Part shown: positions 1 to 11,815 of the stretch, piece by piece | Numbering within the stretch: position 1 is the first letter of the stretch | Layout of the letters: every line of letters begins with the position of its first letter | Assembly (NCBI GenBank): GCA_037126765.1 | Contig: JBBCBC010000026.1 | Span: forward strand, 12,822,418-12,886,417 | From: Stenogyne calaminthoides | Lineage: Eukaryota; Streptophyta; Magnoliopsida; Lamiales; Lamiaceae | Length of the DNA: 64,000 nt | Reading direction: 5' to 3' | Notes under the pieces: generated by a model | What the model was told of the DNA's origin: nothing | Databases searched by the model: none | What the model saw: the letters and a program-made list of their open reading frames with translations, nothing else | Made by a program: the position numbers and the translations under genes

Positions 1-999
1 ACATTTGTGACATGTTTTGGCAAACACCATTGCATCGGCTCTTAAATTTGGCCAAAAATATCCTTGCCTGGACACTTTGTGCGCGAGTGATTGTCCCCAA
101 GCGTGGTTTCCGCATACCCCTTCATGTATCTCCCGTAGGATGGCGTGCCCTTGTTCTGGTGTAACAAATCGGAGCAAGGGTGTACTGAAACCCTGTTTAT
201 ATAACTCGTTATCGATCAGAGTGTACCTTGCTGCCCGAAGCTGTAATTGTCTGTTGGCAATGTTCCTGTCATCAAGTAGTCGATGATGGGTGTCATCCAA
301 CTCACTGATGGGGTGTCTAGGGTTGCGACCACTGTGTTTGCAGTGGAGGGGTGGGAGAGCTTTGTGATGGTGACATCCCTCATCTCTGTTGGCCCCTCTG
401 AAGTCGCTAGCCTTGCTAAAGCATCGACTCAGGAGTTCAGGTTCCTTGGTACTAGCTTGATGTGGATTTGTTCAAATTTCAGGCAAAGTGTTTTAACGAC
501 TTCTTGGTAGGCTGGCATTCTATCATCTCGGGCTCATATTCTCCCGATATTTGGCATGCTACGAGTTGGGATTCCATATGCACCTGAAGTCATTTGATGC
601 CCATCGCAGTGGACATTTGCAGGCCGCTAATGAGAACTTCGTATTCGGCCTCGTTGTTGGTGGCTGGGAAATCGAATGCAATGGCATTCTGGATGGAGGT
701 GCCATCAGGACTGATCAAAACTACTCTAGCCCCTGACTTGTTAGCAGTTGCCGATCCGTCTATGTACAATTCCCATGGTGGGCCGGTCGAACTGCTGGCC
801 CCTTGGGGGAGAGTTAGTTTGACGAGGAAATTGGCCAGCGCCTGAGCTTTTATTGCAGGTCGCTGCGTGTAGGTCACCCCATATTGCCCAACCTCGATGG
901 CCCATTTAAGGCATCCGTCTGATGTGTCAGGTCGATGGAGTATGTTGCGAAGGGGCAAGGAAGTGAGGACCTCAACTTGGTGATCGAGCGAAAACGTCA
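1..999 (-). pseudogene. pol fragment: plant-type RNase H and integrase zinc finger
   Basis: The minus strand encodes an RNase H stretch with ELYIDGSATANKSGARVVL and NNEAEYEVLISGLQ, then after stops and a frame change the integrase finger region (HEGVCGNHAWGQ, later FAKTCHKC) in the first 200 bases. Upstream, TSLPLRNILHRPD is the segment that in complete elements follows the reverse transcriptase and first RNase H. Here it is joined straight to the protease linker. In-frame stops near 540 and 485 show decay. Integrase continues beyond the window. Confidence 0.8.
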
Positions 1000-1865
1000 A
1001 AGTTTTTCTTGAGGAAGTCGATGACTTCGACTTTCAGGTCGCCGGGAATCTTGGATCCTATGATGACCTCTAGGTCCGGTCGGGCTGGATCTACTTTGAC
1101 CCTCTCGAGCTCCTCTCCGGGTACTGCTCTAGGCCTATCAAGTCGTAGATCGTCTATCTCAGCCTCGAGTATAAAGTCTTCGGGTTCTGGGCCCATCCTT
1201 AGATTGAGGTCGTCGTGCTTCCTTTTCTTATTTGTCTTTTCAGTGTTCAATTCCTTGTCATGCATTTTGTGATCCAACGCCATTATGTGATGACTAGATG
1301 TGTGCACCGAATTGAAATGAGACGAAGAATAAAGCAAACATCCTCTTGCATCCACTTGGTCACCTTTAACGGTGCTGACTAACCCACTCTTGGCGGAGAA
1401 TTTTACATAGAAATAATAAGTGGAGGACGCAGCCTCAAACTCATGCTCAAATGGCCTCCCGAGGAAACTGTTATAGGTGCTCGGGAGGTCGATTACAAGG
1501 AAATTCAGGAGCTTAGTGTTCCTGACATTCTCGTCCAGAGTGGACACAAGCTCCACAGACAGGCAGATCATGCCCAGAGATTTAACCGTTGTGTTTCCGA
1601 AACCCTTCACCGTATGATCGCATGGGGTGATGTATGCTTCGTAATCCCCGAGCTAGTCTAGGGTCTTCTTGAACAGGATGTTGCAGAAAGCCCCCCCGTC
1701 GACCAGCAGCCGACATACAGTTGTTCCCATGATGTTGGCCTTAATGACCAGTGGGTCGATGTTTGGGTAAACGATTCCAGCTTTGTCTATCTCCCCAAAC
1801 TCGATTTTGTGGGTTTCTTCGGTCACGGCTAGGATTGGCAGAACCATTCTCTGGGTGCTCTCCAT
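972..1865 (-). pseudogene. pol fragment: aspartic protease and linker
   Basis: From 1865 leftwards there is a retropepsin-like segment with LLVDGGAFCNILF, where the usual D-T/S-G triad reads D-G-G. A frame change near 1640 is followed by a 212-residue open stretch with STYNSFLGRPFEHEFEA, the typical protease C-terminal signature. An acidic linker ends in LKKNFDVFA, which in intact elements leads into reverse transcriptase. Here the frame ends a few residues later, at the deletion junction. Confidence 0.75.
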
Positions 1866-1889
1866 TGCCCTGACTTCCGCCTTCAGGCA

Positions 1890-2456
1890 TCATTTTGATG
1901 AGGAAGCCGGAGAAAGGCCCCCTATCATGGCGAGCGGCGAGATGGTATGAATGACGCGACCTCCCACGCCTTCTGGTATGGGCGGTATAGGCAGCTCGCC
2001 TTGTGCGGCCCCATGGACGGGTTCTCTTTGTGCCTGCTCACCCTGTCTGGGCTGACGGTCCTGTTGTCGACCTCCCCCACCTTGGTCGTTCGCCCGAGGA
2101 TTTTTGACAAAGTCATCCAGACGACCATCCTCATAAAGTTTCCATAGCTGCTTCAGAAGATCTCTACACTCGCTGATGTACTGTCCCTTCTGGGCGTGAT
2201 AGTGAAAAAACTTGTTTGGGTTTTGCTGGCTCATGTCTTTGATGGGGCGAGGTGCGCTTAGCATGTCTCGTCCATGGATTTGGGCATAGACATGACCAGG
2301 TGTCATGCCTAAAGCCTCCATCAGCTTCACCGGAATGGACTCTTCAAATGGTTTGACGTTGTCGGGTGCCTTGTAATGACCTCCGATTTTCTTGGAGACC
2401 TTCTTCGGCTCTGTGACTTCCTTCGTCTCTGAGAGTCGGGATTCTAACAGTTCCAT
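1890..2456 (-). pseudogene. gag C-terminal part
   Basis: A 188-residue open stretch begins ELLESRLSETKEVTEPKK and continues through YHAQKGQYISECRDLLKQLW, the 'HNDxGHxTxxCxxLK' region of Tat-type Gag. A low-complexity Gln/Gly/Arg tail follows. Its upstream part lies beyond the solo LTR, at 4403 and above. The methionine at 2456 is only the first one after the insertion junction and not a real start. Confidence 0.7.
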
Positions 2457-2460
2457 GGTA

Positions 2461-4407
2461 TGGATTGTTAGGGAATGAGTTGCACAGATCTATTCGGAGT
2501 GAATATTTAAATACAAATTTAATTCTTTAATTATTACTAGCATGAATTAATCATATATTAATTCAAATAATAATCCAACAACATATCATGCATATAACAA
2601 TTCACGTAAAACCTACGCATGCGGAATTCTACGAGTTTACGTGAACATACCTCTTGGGATGGCAACGGTGTGGCTGAATAGACTAACCGTAAGGACTTCC
2701 CAAGTATTCCCTTAGCCCTCGTTCGACTATCCGGTGGAAGGATTCTTGTGAACGATTTAACAAAAGGAAAATAAAATATGTTGCACCACCTTTGTGGATT
2801 TACTAATTTTTCCAGCACATGGAATTGTACACTACTCACAATTGTCGTTTTTCAAAATAATACAATTTGTCGACGTTACAAAATATTTGATATTTTATCG
2901 ACGCTGATATTTTTCCGAAAAACCAATTTTCGTGTGTTACTGGGAATGAAACATTCATCCCTTATTTATAGAGGCCAGGTAGTCGAAAATTTAGGTCTAA
3001 AATAATGTGGAAATTTTTTTTCTTGATCTTCAAGAAATCTTGAATATATCTCATATATTCTTTTTCCCATAATTATAATATTCTACAAAATCCCACCTTC
3101 TCTATTTGCTATGGAATTTTCGAAAATATTGGGGTCAAGAATCCAAGATTTGGATCTTCTTGAATTTATGAGATATTCTTGTATTTCAAGAAATACATAT
3201 CTTCCATAATATCTTTTCAAGAAAATCAAGAAAATCTTTCTTGCCTACTATATTTTCTAATTTTTCGAAAATCACATCATAGATAACCTAGTGGGAGATT
3301 TCTTGAATTTAATGAGATAATCTTGTATTCCAAGAATACATATCTTCATTCCATAACAAAATTCAAAGAAAATCTTTCTCCCAACATATCTATGATTTTC
3401 GAAATTTAGTTGGAAAATTAAGCAACAATATTTATTTTATTTTAATCACCTTTTCAGTTATTGGACTATATGTTGGGCTACTTATTGGGCCTTTAGGAGA
3501 ATTAAGATTGGACCTTCTAATGGACCTTGAATATCTAATATTGAGCCACAATATAATTCAAGCCCATAAATATTAATTAATCCCACTACATAATTAATAT
3601 TGCACTATCCATCTTAACCCATATTACAGTCAATATGGCTCCCGGTCATTATTTCTCGTGTTTAAGATTATCTAGCCCATTAATTAATTCAAGCCACTGA
3701 AACAACTTTCCATTAATTAATATCTTTTGTCCTTGGTCAAGGAACGGTTCAACATTATTATCCATACCGGAAACTAATTCCACTTTCAAGATTTGGTATG
3801 ATAAAACTTATGAACCTCCCAAGGGGGCAATTCGAACAAGCGTACTTGCACACGATTCTTCGTATTAAATCTTAGTAATCACATGTGACTAATAATATTG
3901 CCTATTGAATCTCTCTGATTCGCTACCCATGATAAGTCAAAGCAATAGTTACCAATCCCACGTGATCCTATTTAAGGGACGAAGATTAAGAAATAACGAA
4001 CCACTGAGGTCTAATTCTTCCTTGTTCAGTTATGAAAAATTTATCCTCCTGTAGGTCCTATTCAGTGCATCAGTCATGCACTAGTGTAATCTCTTGGTCA
4101 AGACAAGTCAATCTGAGCCTTACACTTCAACCTTTCACGATGGGTTGTTCATTTTCATCTAGGTCGTGAATGACGTACTTTTAGTTACAAGGGTCTGTTA
4201 ATTTAATCTTCTGTGATCTGGTATCACTAAATTAACTACAATGTAACAAGTACGACTTACTGAATAGTTATGTAGTAAATATATGTAACATTCGATAATA
4301 TTTAAAGCATCAGGGATAAACAATTTATTTCAGTAAATAAGTCTGAACATTCAGTTTCGATTATACAAAGTAAAAAGCATACTTTCTAGTATAATCCCAA
4401 CATGGAT
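2461..4407 (-). mobile_element. Solo LTR (1937 bp) with target duplication TGGAT
   Basis: The repeat occupies 2466-4402 and starts TGTTAGGG and ends CCCAACA, so it has TG...CA ends. TGGAT stands directly outside on both sides (2461-2465 and 4403-4407). Removing it rejoins the gag frame of the surrounding Ty3 element. A second copy in the opposite orientation lies at 12390-13972; conserved blocks include the AATTCCATGTG stretch and a TATA-like box. The TATA and transcript-start region read on the minus strand here. No internal retroelement genes are present, as expected after LTR-LTR recombination. Confidence 0.9.
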
Positions 4408-5503
4408 GAGGTCGCTAGCCCTCCTTCGGAAGTCGGCATAGCTGGTTGGATAGTTGGCGGTCATGCGCTGCTATAATTTGGTACCTTTCCTGAGGCCAGA
4501 CACGGCCCCCAGCAGTTTAGCTTCATCCCATATGGGGTCTCCCTCAATGATAAGCCTGTCGATCCTTTCAACATAGGATCGATCCGATTCAGTTTCTCCC
4601 TGACGCGTGTTCATGAGCCGCTGCCTTATCTCAGGTCGAGGTGCCATCGTCGTGTAGTGGCTTAGGAACAGCCGTGCCAGCTGCTCGAAAGTATCTATGG
4701 AGAAAGGTGGTAGCGAGGTGTACTACATGTGGGCCTGGTCGCTCAGTGTTAGAGAGAATAACCTACACTTCGTTGCGTTCGATGCCCCCATTGAGGCCAT
4801 GTATGCGTTGTATTTCGCCACATGGAACTTGGGGTCCGTATTCCCGTTATAATGATCTAGAGCCGCTATGCTGATTTTTCTCTGGGTAGGTGCCAGAGTG
4901 ATTATGGTCCCCAGGGGCGAATTTGGGATAATGAGGTCGTTATTAGACCCCGACAGTCCGTCCTGGTTTCCTACCTTTTCCAGCAGTTGCTAGACAGTTC
5001 TTGCCAACGCCGCGACCTGGACGTCGCGGGTTATTGGCCCCATGCCCGCGACCATGATGAAAAGCTAAATTTTTTGGCGACTCCCCGTGGTGCATGTCTA
5101 GGGCCATGGCAAGATTCCGCTCCACCTGTTCAGTGTGGCGTGGTTGAGAATGGGCTTTGTCCTCGCCCCTGATGAGGAACTTCCATGCTGCCTGGCTTCC
5201 GAGGTGGGTGAATACATTATTCGAACCCACTGGTCTATCCAGGGCCCGGTGATTCCGGACGATTGTGTGTTTGGCTGCGTGATACGCCAATTGGCCCATG
5301 GATCGCCCCTTCTCCCTCAGGACACCCTTGCCTTTGGAGGTTCCGGCGTCATAGGCTATTTTCTTTGCTGGGGGTTGTTCCCCCTCAGTTTCGAAATTGA
5401 GGCGCTTCTTATTGAGGACAACCATCACTGCCTTGGCGTTCTCCGGTGTTTGGACCAAGTTCCATTTGTTCCCAGTAATAACTTTTCCCTGGTTGATTGC
5501 CAT
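4408..5503 (-). pseudogene. gag N-terminal and capsid part
   Basis: The likely start codon is at 5503, giving 186 residues of Gag N-terminus (MAINQGKVITGNKW). In a second frame the minus strand from about 4930 to 4408 gives the capsid domain (Retrotrans_gag), with LDHYNGNTDPKFHVAKYNAYM, MNTRQGETESDRSYVERIDRL and GDPIWDEAKLLGAVSGLRKG. One in-frame stop sits in the capsid segment. The frame continues into 2456-1890 once the solo LTR is removed. Confidence 0.75.
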
Positions 5504-5570
5504 TGCTCGATTGAGTTTTTCTTTTGAACGGTGAGCCTTCTCAAGAATTGGAGTAATTCTTCAAGAAAAG

Positions 5571-5589
5571 TTCCCACAGACGGTGCCAA
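5571..5589 (-). other. Primer-binding site of the Ty3 element
   Basis: The minus strand reads TTGGCACCGTCTGTGGGAA immediately inside the LTR end. The same 19 bases follow the 5' LTR of the Tat-type element at 38396-38414, so the two elements use the same primer class. Confidence 0.8.
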
Positions 5590-5590
5590 T

Positions 5591-6263
5591 TGTTGTAACT
5601 GGCTCTAAATTGCCCAGTTTAACAATGAATCTATGATGTATGAGAGCAAAAGACAATCAAAGTGATAGGGAAAAAACAAACAATTAGTAACCCGGTTCAT
5701 CCTTTGAATCAGACTACGTCCGGGGGAGACCAAGCCAGGTATTTGTATGTAATATGTTTGCCTAGAAAGCTAAGGTATCCAACCTTTTACAAATGCGACC
5801 ATGGAGGCCTTTTTATACTATGATTCTCGCCTCTTGGGGGGGAGGGGAATTTACATAAGGTATAATGCCTATGAAAGGGCTACAATTCCGGAAATCGCTA
5901 ATTTCGGCTTGACGGGCCAGAAATCGTCTGCCTTTAATGCACGCTGATCGTGGAGCAGACTTCGGGGGTGGATTTCGTGGCATGTCGGGTGTTGTCTTTG
6001 ACCACTCGAGTTGTATAGTCGGGATTGATGTAGGTCATTTCCGACTTGAGGATGAGAAATGTAAGTCGCGCCGCGACTTCCTGAATTCTCGATCTCTAGT
6101 AGCTTGGCGACCTATCATTTCCATGACTTGAGAGTCGAGTTTTATTTGGATTAGGTGGGTTGGTCCCGCTGTCTTCTTATGGAGGCCGCTTCACGCGGTC
6201 CTTTCTGGACTAGTTGTCATCTTCATGACCAGGTAGGGGGTCAGAATTATCTATACTACAATA
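5591..6263 (-). repeat. 5' LTR of the minus-strand Ty3 element
   Basis: On the plus strand the repeat starts TGTTGTAACTGG next to the PBS and ends ...ATACTACAATA. The expected terminal CA appears as TA, probably by C-to-T decay. A TATA-like box (TATAAAAAGG on the minus strand, near 5812-5820) marks the likely promoter. The partner LTR is outside the window. Confidence 0.75.
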
Positions 6264-7436
6264 ATACCCTTAATTCTAATTTGAAGACTTTCTGGTCATA
6301 CCAGCCACCTGACACACCTGACTCCTCTGTCATTTTTCCATCTTTCTTCATTTTTTCTCTTTCTTCGATTTTTTCCACTCTTCAGAAAACTTTTCTCCAT
6401 CTTTTCATTTTTTTCATCATCCTTTCTTCATTTTCTCTACATTTCAAAAATTGTTGGCACGTAGAAACACAAAAAATTTCAGAAATTACAGTGGACATAG
6501 TAAACCAAAAAAAATACATATTCACAAGAAAACATTACAGAAAATTATCATCTAAAAATCTTATAATTACACATAAACATTATACAAAAACATTACACAA
6601 AAATTCAATAAAAAAATCATCTTCACACAAAATTACACATTTTTGTACTTCATTTCGACATGCACATGTTTATTCAAATTGATGAACATGTTCATCAATT
6701 TGATGAACGTGTTCATCTCCAAGGCAATGGGTTGGTGAGGCCCCAATTTCAGATCCAAATCCACCTTCCCTAATCTCCACCAGGTAAGCCTCCTCAACCA
6801 CCAAGTATCACCAGATCCGTCCCCCCAAAACACCATTAAACAACAGATATATAAAAAATGCAAAAAATGAAAACCACGAAGGAGGGACGGAGGAGGTGGA
6901 AGCCGCCGCGTGTGGCGGCGGCGGAGATGTAGTGCAACCGTCGTTCTGATTTTGGGGGACCCTCTGGAAATCAATATATTTTTAGGCAAATGGAGAGTTG
7001 GGCCGTTGCGAGGGTGTGGGGTGTGGCCGCAGTGGCGGTGGATCGGATGGGGCGGCGACGGAAATGTTTTTAAGAGTGGGAGAGATATTTTGTGTGGGTT
7101 AGGGTAAATGAGTGATGGAACGGCTGATTGATGGGAGAAGGGAGGGGTAGCGGCAACGGTGCGGTGAAAAAAATGGGGGAAGGGGAGCGGCGGCGGTGCG
7201 GTGATTTTGAAGAGAGAGAGAGAGAGAGAGAGGTAGAAGTTAGAGCGAATGAGAGAGAGGGAGAAGTTAGAGAATAGTGTGGCTAAAATGAGAGAAATTA
7301 GGGTGTGGGGGTATTATTGGGTTTTCATCCTGACTTTTGAACCTAGAAATTATTTTAAAAAGGTGTTGGACGTATGAGTACTTGGATTCTTTAATTTGGA
7401 CCTAAGATTCATTAATTCTAGCTAGTTCTACGTCAA
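6264..7436. other. Intergenic sequence, no supported gene
   Basis: The left half is AT-rich and low-complexity. The segment 6880-7300 is unusually G-rich, with purine runs and short open frames that have no recognisable domain. AATAATACCC near 6260 and its inverse near 7305 could be ends of an unrecognised insertion, but no target duplication was found. Confidence 0.4.
7210..7232. repeat. (GA)n microsatellite
   Basis: An uninterrupted GA dinucleotide run of about 11 units, with further GAGAGA tracts 20-50 bases downstream. Confidence 0.9.
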
Positions 7437-8110
7437 ACAAAAGGGCGGTCGGATTAACACTTGGATAACCGGTGCATTAGCCTTCTTCACCCTACGACGA
7501 GCCAGAATCTTAAGATGATGCAACATCATCATCAAATTTGGGAATGTCTTGTGTTATCAGAAGTGAAACATGAAATGTGGGATAAATTTTAGTTGTAGGT
7601 GGAAGATCGATTGTATAAGCTACTACTCCCACCTTTTCAATTAATGATCCTGTAAATTTTGGACTTAACTTCCACATGTGACTTTTATGCAGAGAGAACT
7701 GCCTATATGATTTCAATATAAGATACACTAAATCACTGACTTAAAATTCTCTTTCGACCTTTTTTTTTTGGTAGCATAGGCACTTAATTTGTCATGAGCT
7801 TTTTGTAAAAGTAACTTGAGCTGATGAATAATTATTTGTCTTTGTTGAATAATATCCTCAACTCCCCCAATTGAGTTTTGTATATAAGGACCAAATGATA
7901 GGATGATCGACTTTCATCCATATAGGGCTTCAAATGGTGACCTTTTATAGTTTGTGAAAGTTAATGTTTTACCAGTCCTTAACTGCTGTAGCCAAGTAAT
8001 TCAATGATTCTGTCCACAGAAGCTGCCCTTTTTAAGTCAATTATGTCAAGGGTTTTCCTATCACCCCCGTAATACCTTATGAATTTCCTGTAATAGTCAG
8101 CTAAGCCATT
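7437..8110 (-). pseudogene. Ty3/gypsy integrase C-terminal remnant
   Basis: The minus strand contains KLSPKFTGSLIEKVGVVAY and IYPTFHVSLL. This is the standard 'KLxPKFxGPFxIxxRIGxVAYxLxLP...HPVFHVSLL' C-terminal integrase segment. Upstream, in broken frames, are remnants of the catalytic-core end (SPFEALYG-like). No LTRs or other domains were found around it, so it is an isolated fragment. It differs from the other Ty3 copies in this window. Confidence 0.7.
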
Positions 8111-8451
8111 TTCAAGCTTTAATCAATCTAAAAAAGAACATTTTTTTTATGTAACTTATTTAACACTCATCAGAAAATTTCTAGAGAACATTGAGGTATG
8201 TATTATTCGCTTCCCATTTGCTCACCATCTCTTTTGTGAGTCTTTTAATATATTTGTATAATGTATTCACTTATTTTTTTAACAGACTAATTTTTTCTAA
8301 CAAAATTTATTGTCAAACTAGTAAAGATATAATGAGAAAATCAAGATAGAACAAAAAACAAAGGAAGACCACAAATAGATTAGAACAACTGGTTGGAATA
8401 TTGATAAAAGGAACCCATTAACCTGAAAATTTGGGGATCTTTTGCGGTCAA

Positions 8452-8970
8452 ATAGGGTTAAATATAATTTTTTTAAAAATTAACGTTAAGTCAAAACATG
8501 GAAACTCCCTTCTAGATCTATGTTAGTACAAGGGTAAATATGTGTTACTGTAAGTATATGTATGTATTATTATAAGGACAAGTAACATATGCTTATTTTT
8601 AGTACATAAGGTATTGAAATTGAGTTACTATACACACACAAATTTGTTATTGTAAAGAGAAATATGTGTTATTGTATGAACATAATGACACTCCCTCTAT
8701 ATTATAAACTTCTTTCTCAGTTATTTTATCTTCTTTTCCTTCTAATATGTGACCAATTATTTTAAGTAAATACCTAAACCATCATATTATACCATTAAAT
8801 TAGTAATATTATAATTTTTTTTCCATCATCATCACATAGTAATATATACTTGCCCTTACTCTAACACATATATGTCTTTATAGTAACACAAATCGAGAGC
8901 GGATTTTTCTGTTTTGCCTTGCACAATCTTTTTGAAAAAAATTATTTGATCCGATTCAATCAACTTAGTA
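8452..8970. mobile_element. AT-rich inverted-repeat element with internal short repeats
   Basis: The first ~110 bases (GGTTAAATATAATTTTTTTA onward) are an imperfect reverse complement of the last ~110 (8850-8965). Matched blocks include the T-run, CAAAACA and GTGTTACT. Between the arms are degenerate units of the type AATATGTGTTACTGTA. No ORF and no clear target duplication were found, so the class is unassigned. Confidence 0.5.
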
Positions 8971-9254
8971 TCGTCACATCTCTAGCTCCTCACCATTTAC
9001 ACTAATATTGTATATAGAATTTTGAACATGAAAGTCCTCCGTGATAAAAGTATATTCTAATTGGTCAATAAGAATACCTTAAGCTTTTACACTGGAATAA
9101 AAGTGGATCTAATTGATGAATGAATTTGTTTTAAAAAGTTCTAACCCCATTCACGGATGTATTTATAATTGATCATAACAAAATAGGAACTAGTCCAAGA
9201 GAAAAGACTGACCGGAAATCATAAAATTATATAGAATAGGTCTTTGGTAAATAG

Positions 9255-10437
9255 AAAATTATACATATTTTTAATGGATTAGAGTGTAATTTATTAGACT
9301 CGTTTGTATTAAAATGTCATGATTAATTACTTATATGCATTTTGATGATATTCTTTCATGCTTGATCTATTCTTGCATTTTTTGGTGTATTTAGATGTCT
9401 TGTGTGAACTATTGTTGGACCAGATTTGTATTGCAAGAAGCCCACACTGAGTTTGCAAGAAGCTCACACTGTGTGACTCACTGCATGCCCAATTTTAAAA
9501 GACTTAAGAAAAGGGAATTGCCTAATATATGTATATATATATATTAATTTAAAAGATATGCATAGATCTTTTATAAATATGTATATATATGGTGGGATTA
9601 GGACGGTGGGCTTGTTTTGACTTGGTGAAGATGAAAAGCACGCAACACATATATTTTGACTTGAAGATATAGTCGGTTATGAAAAAAAGTATTGGAGTTA
9701 ATCAAGGTCCATTAGAAGAATGGGCGCACAACATATATATTGGAAGAGTAGGTCTAGTGTGAAAATTTTCATGTATGAAAATCTATAAAATTGTCCTAAA
9801 TCAACTATCTACACCCTAAACACTATATAATGAACTCTAAATTATGACCTATTCGGGTAGCGTGAACCATGAATCACTTGGGCCGAGTGAACCATAAACC
9901 ACTCAATTTTGTCCTGCCTTCACCAATTACAGAATTTGGTTGTAAATTAGAGTTTTTCATGTATGAAAATTTTCATACTAGACTTTGTCATATTGGAAAG
10001 GGCGTAGGACAGTTTTGAGGAGGATACACACCGATTGGAGGAAACGGCATACACAGGCAGCTGTGGGAGAGAGAAGAAGAAGAATGTCTGCAATCATGTT
10101 TAGTTAGTATTTTTATTTCAATTCCAGGGATTTCTGAACTCGTATTTTAGTGCAAATTAATTAATCCGAAACGTTTATAATATTTATATTGGGATTGTTT
10201 ATTTAATCTAATTTAACTTTCAACATACTTGGATATTTAATTTGGAATGATCATTTAGATAATTCTTGTAGGTTAAATAGATAATTCTTGTAGGTTAGAA
10301 AATTCTTGTATGTCTACTAGTTCATAAATTTGTAATCTGTAATTTGTATAGATTTATAGCAATTGGTAGCAACTAGTATTTTACCAGGGTGATTTAAATC
10401 GGGTTCTCTCGAATCGAGCTTGCATATTCGGGAATTT
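9255..10437 (+). repeat. Long inverted repeat, left arm
   Basis: Segments 9255-9351, 9560-9745 and 9990-10437 match, as reverse complement and in the same order, 17345-17226, 17225-17056 and 14997-14546. Examples of shared 15-20-mers are GGTGGGATTAGGACGGTGGG, CTTGAAGATATAGTCGG and TTGAGGAGGATACAC. The arm is interrupted by about 210 bp absent from the other arm (9352-9560) and by a MULE-type MITE (9746-9989). The LTR element at 10438 cut the arm near the loop; its last ~45 bases lie at 14474-14520. No coding potential is apparent. Confidence 0.85.
9746..9989. mobile_element. Mutator-like MITE (244 bp), TSD ATATTGGAA
   Basis: The 9-bp sequence ATATTGGAA stands at 9737-9745 and again at 9990-9998. 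The element begins GAGTAGGTCTAGTGTGAAAA and ends TTTTCATACTAGACTTTGTC, giving imperfect terminal inverted repeats of about 30 bp. Related elements with the same termini are at 14998-16435 and 33692-33862. A 9-bp duplication is the Mutator superfamily hallmark. There is no ORF. Confidence 0.85.
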
Positions 10438-11452
10438 TGTTGTATCACTATTAATTCGGCCCAAGCTCATTAATATCTCATCTGCTTATATGAAGAAGCC
10501 CAATCAGATAACTGGGCCGAGCTTGCCCAGCTCGACAATAATCGCCAAGCTCACCCCTTGAGATGGATTCTAGCTCGTTAAGAAAGGGCTGAGGTCGCCA
10601 CCCCCGAGTAGCTCAATCATCAAGCTCTTAAAAAGTCTTATGAAAATAACAAGGGTCAAGAGCTCGTTATGAGCTCGCTCAATGAGTTCAGACTAGTTTA
10701 TTATGAGCTTCTCGTAGAGCTCTCGTTAACCTCGCTCATAGAGCTCACCAACTAGCTCAATGTGAGGTAGCTCAATGAGCTCTCATCAAGCTCACTCACA
10801 AACTCACCAACTAGCTCACTATGAGCTCGCTCAATGGTCTCTCATCAAGCTCGCTCGGAAAGTTCTATGCAGGAGGTCTCTTATCCAAAGTTCGTCCTGA
10901 AGGTACAACAGGTACAATGTCCACTAGGAGCTCACTTGTACATAAGGGAGTCTTAATGTTGCAGTGCGGTACTAAGTCAGGAAAACCCTCCAAGCATGGC
11001 TAAGTCAATGGCTTGAACCACAAGACGACAAGATTGGTTCCCGCTGTTTGGGGAAAGATCAGAGAACTACGACAATTGATTCAAGGACATGCCAAGTGTC
11101 ATGCTGCTAGCTCAGGCGAGCTCCAAAGAGCTCTCAGGAGATGTCAAAAATTAATTTAAAATGAAGTATCGGGCATTAAATGAAAGCTTGACCATTTGAT
11201 GTCCGGACAAAAAAAACAGAGAGTGAAATGCAGTCTCCCATGTAGTATAAATATGGGCACTTAAGACCCAAAAATGGTCCAAAAAATATCAATACAAGAG
11301 GCAAAATTTGCCCTAGTCTCTATGCACTTTATTTACTGATTTCAATACTTGAGTTCATAACTTTCAATCATTTGATGATTCATTGTTTGATTAGCTAGTT
11401 ACCACAAAGCCATATTCCACACAATTAATCCAATTTTACTAGCTATCAACAA
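10438..11452 (+). repeat. Putative 5' LTR with internal GAGCTC-rich repeats
   Basis: The proposed LTR runs from TGTTGTATC to ATCAACA. It contains a TATA-like box (GTATAAATATGGG near 11247) and ends in the 95-bp block that recurs at 14382-14473. Within it, 10650-10870 carries degenerate repeats of AGCTCGCTCAATGAGCTC, including two ~59-bp tandem units starting at about 10747 and 10806. A PBS-like string (TTGGTTCCCGCTGTTTGGGG) at 11034 allows an alternative reading in which the LTR ends near 11030. Confidence 0.55.
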
Positions 11453-11815
11453 TTGACTCTAGAAGAAGGATGTTCTTTAAGAATTTAAACTAAGTTTTTT
11501 AGTATTCTCATTGGAGTATCCTCAAGAATTTTCCATTTTTCATCTTCAAATCTTCAAGAAAAGTCTTGATGAAAGCTCACTGTTCATCAAGAATACCTAA
11601 AAGTCTTCAAATCTTCACCCCCATCTTCAAATCTTCAAGTTTACAAGCTTGAATCTTCAAACCTTCAAACACTTTCCCAGAAACTCATACAAAAAAATAT
11701 CTCAAGCCAATTTCTTGTCAAAAGGCAAAACCAAATCTGGGGAAGCCAAGTCTGAAATCCAGAAATCCGGTGGCGGTATTTATCAATTTGCTTAATTCAG
11801 CGCCAGAGGGCACGC

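Larger units (their letters stand above)
1..6263 (-). mobile_element. Ty3/gypsy LTR retrotransposon (Tat-like), defective, cut by window edge
   Basis: Reading leftwards on the minus strand the order is LTR (6263-5591), primer-binding site, gag, protease, RNase H and the start of integrase, which runs off position 1. The polypurine tract and 3' LTR lie outside the window. Gag and pol have lost their reading frame at several places. Reverse transcriptase is missing: the linker after protease joins directly to the end of the RNase H region near position 990. A solo LTR of another family splits gag (2466-4402). The Tat assignment rests on the PBS form, the gag style and the RNase H placed before an HHCC integrase finger. 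It is inference from family knowledge. Confidence 0.85.

Noticed and set aside
9352..9559. Discrete transposon inserted in the left palindrome arm
   Set aside because: The segment is absent from the right arm, but no inverted ends or target duplication were seen. A deletion in the right arm explains it equally well.
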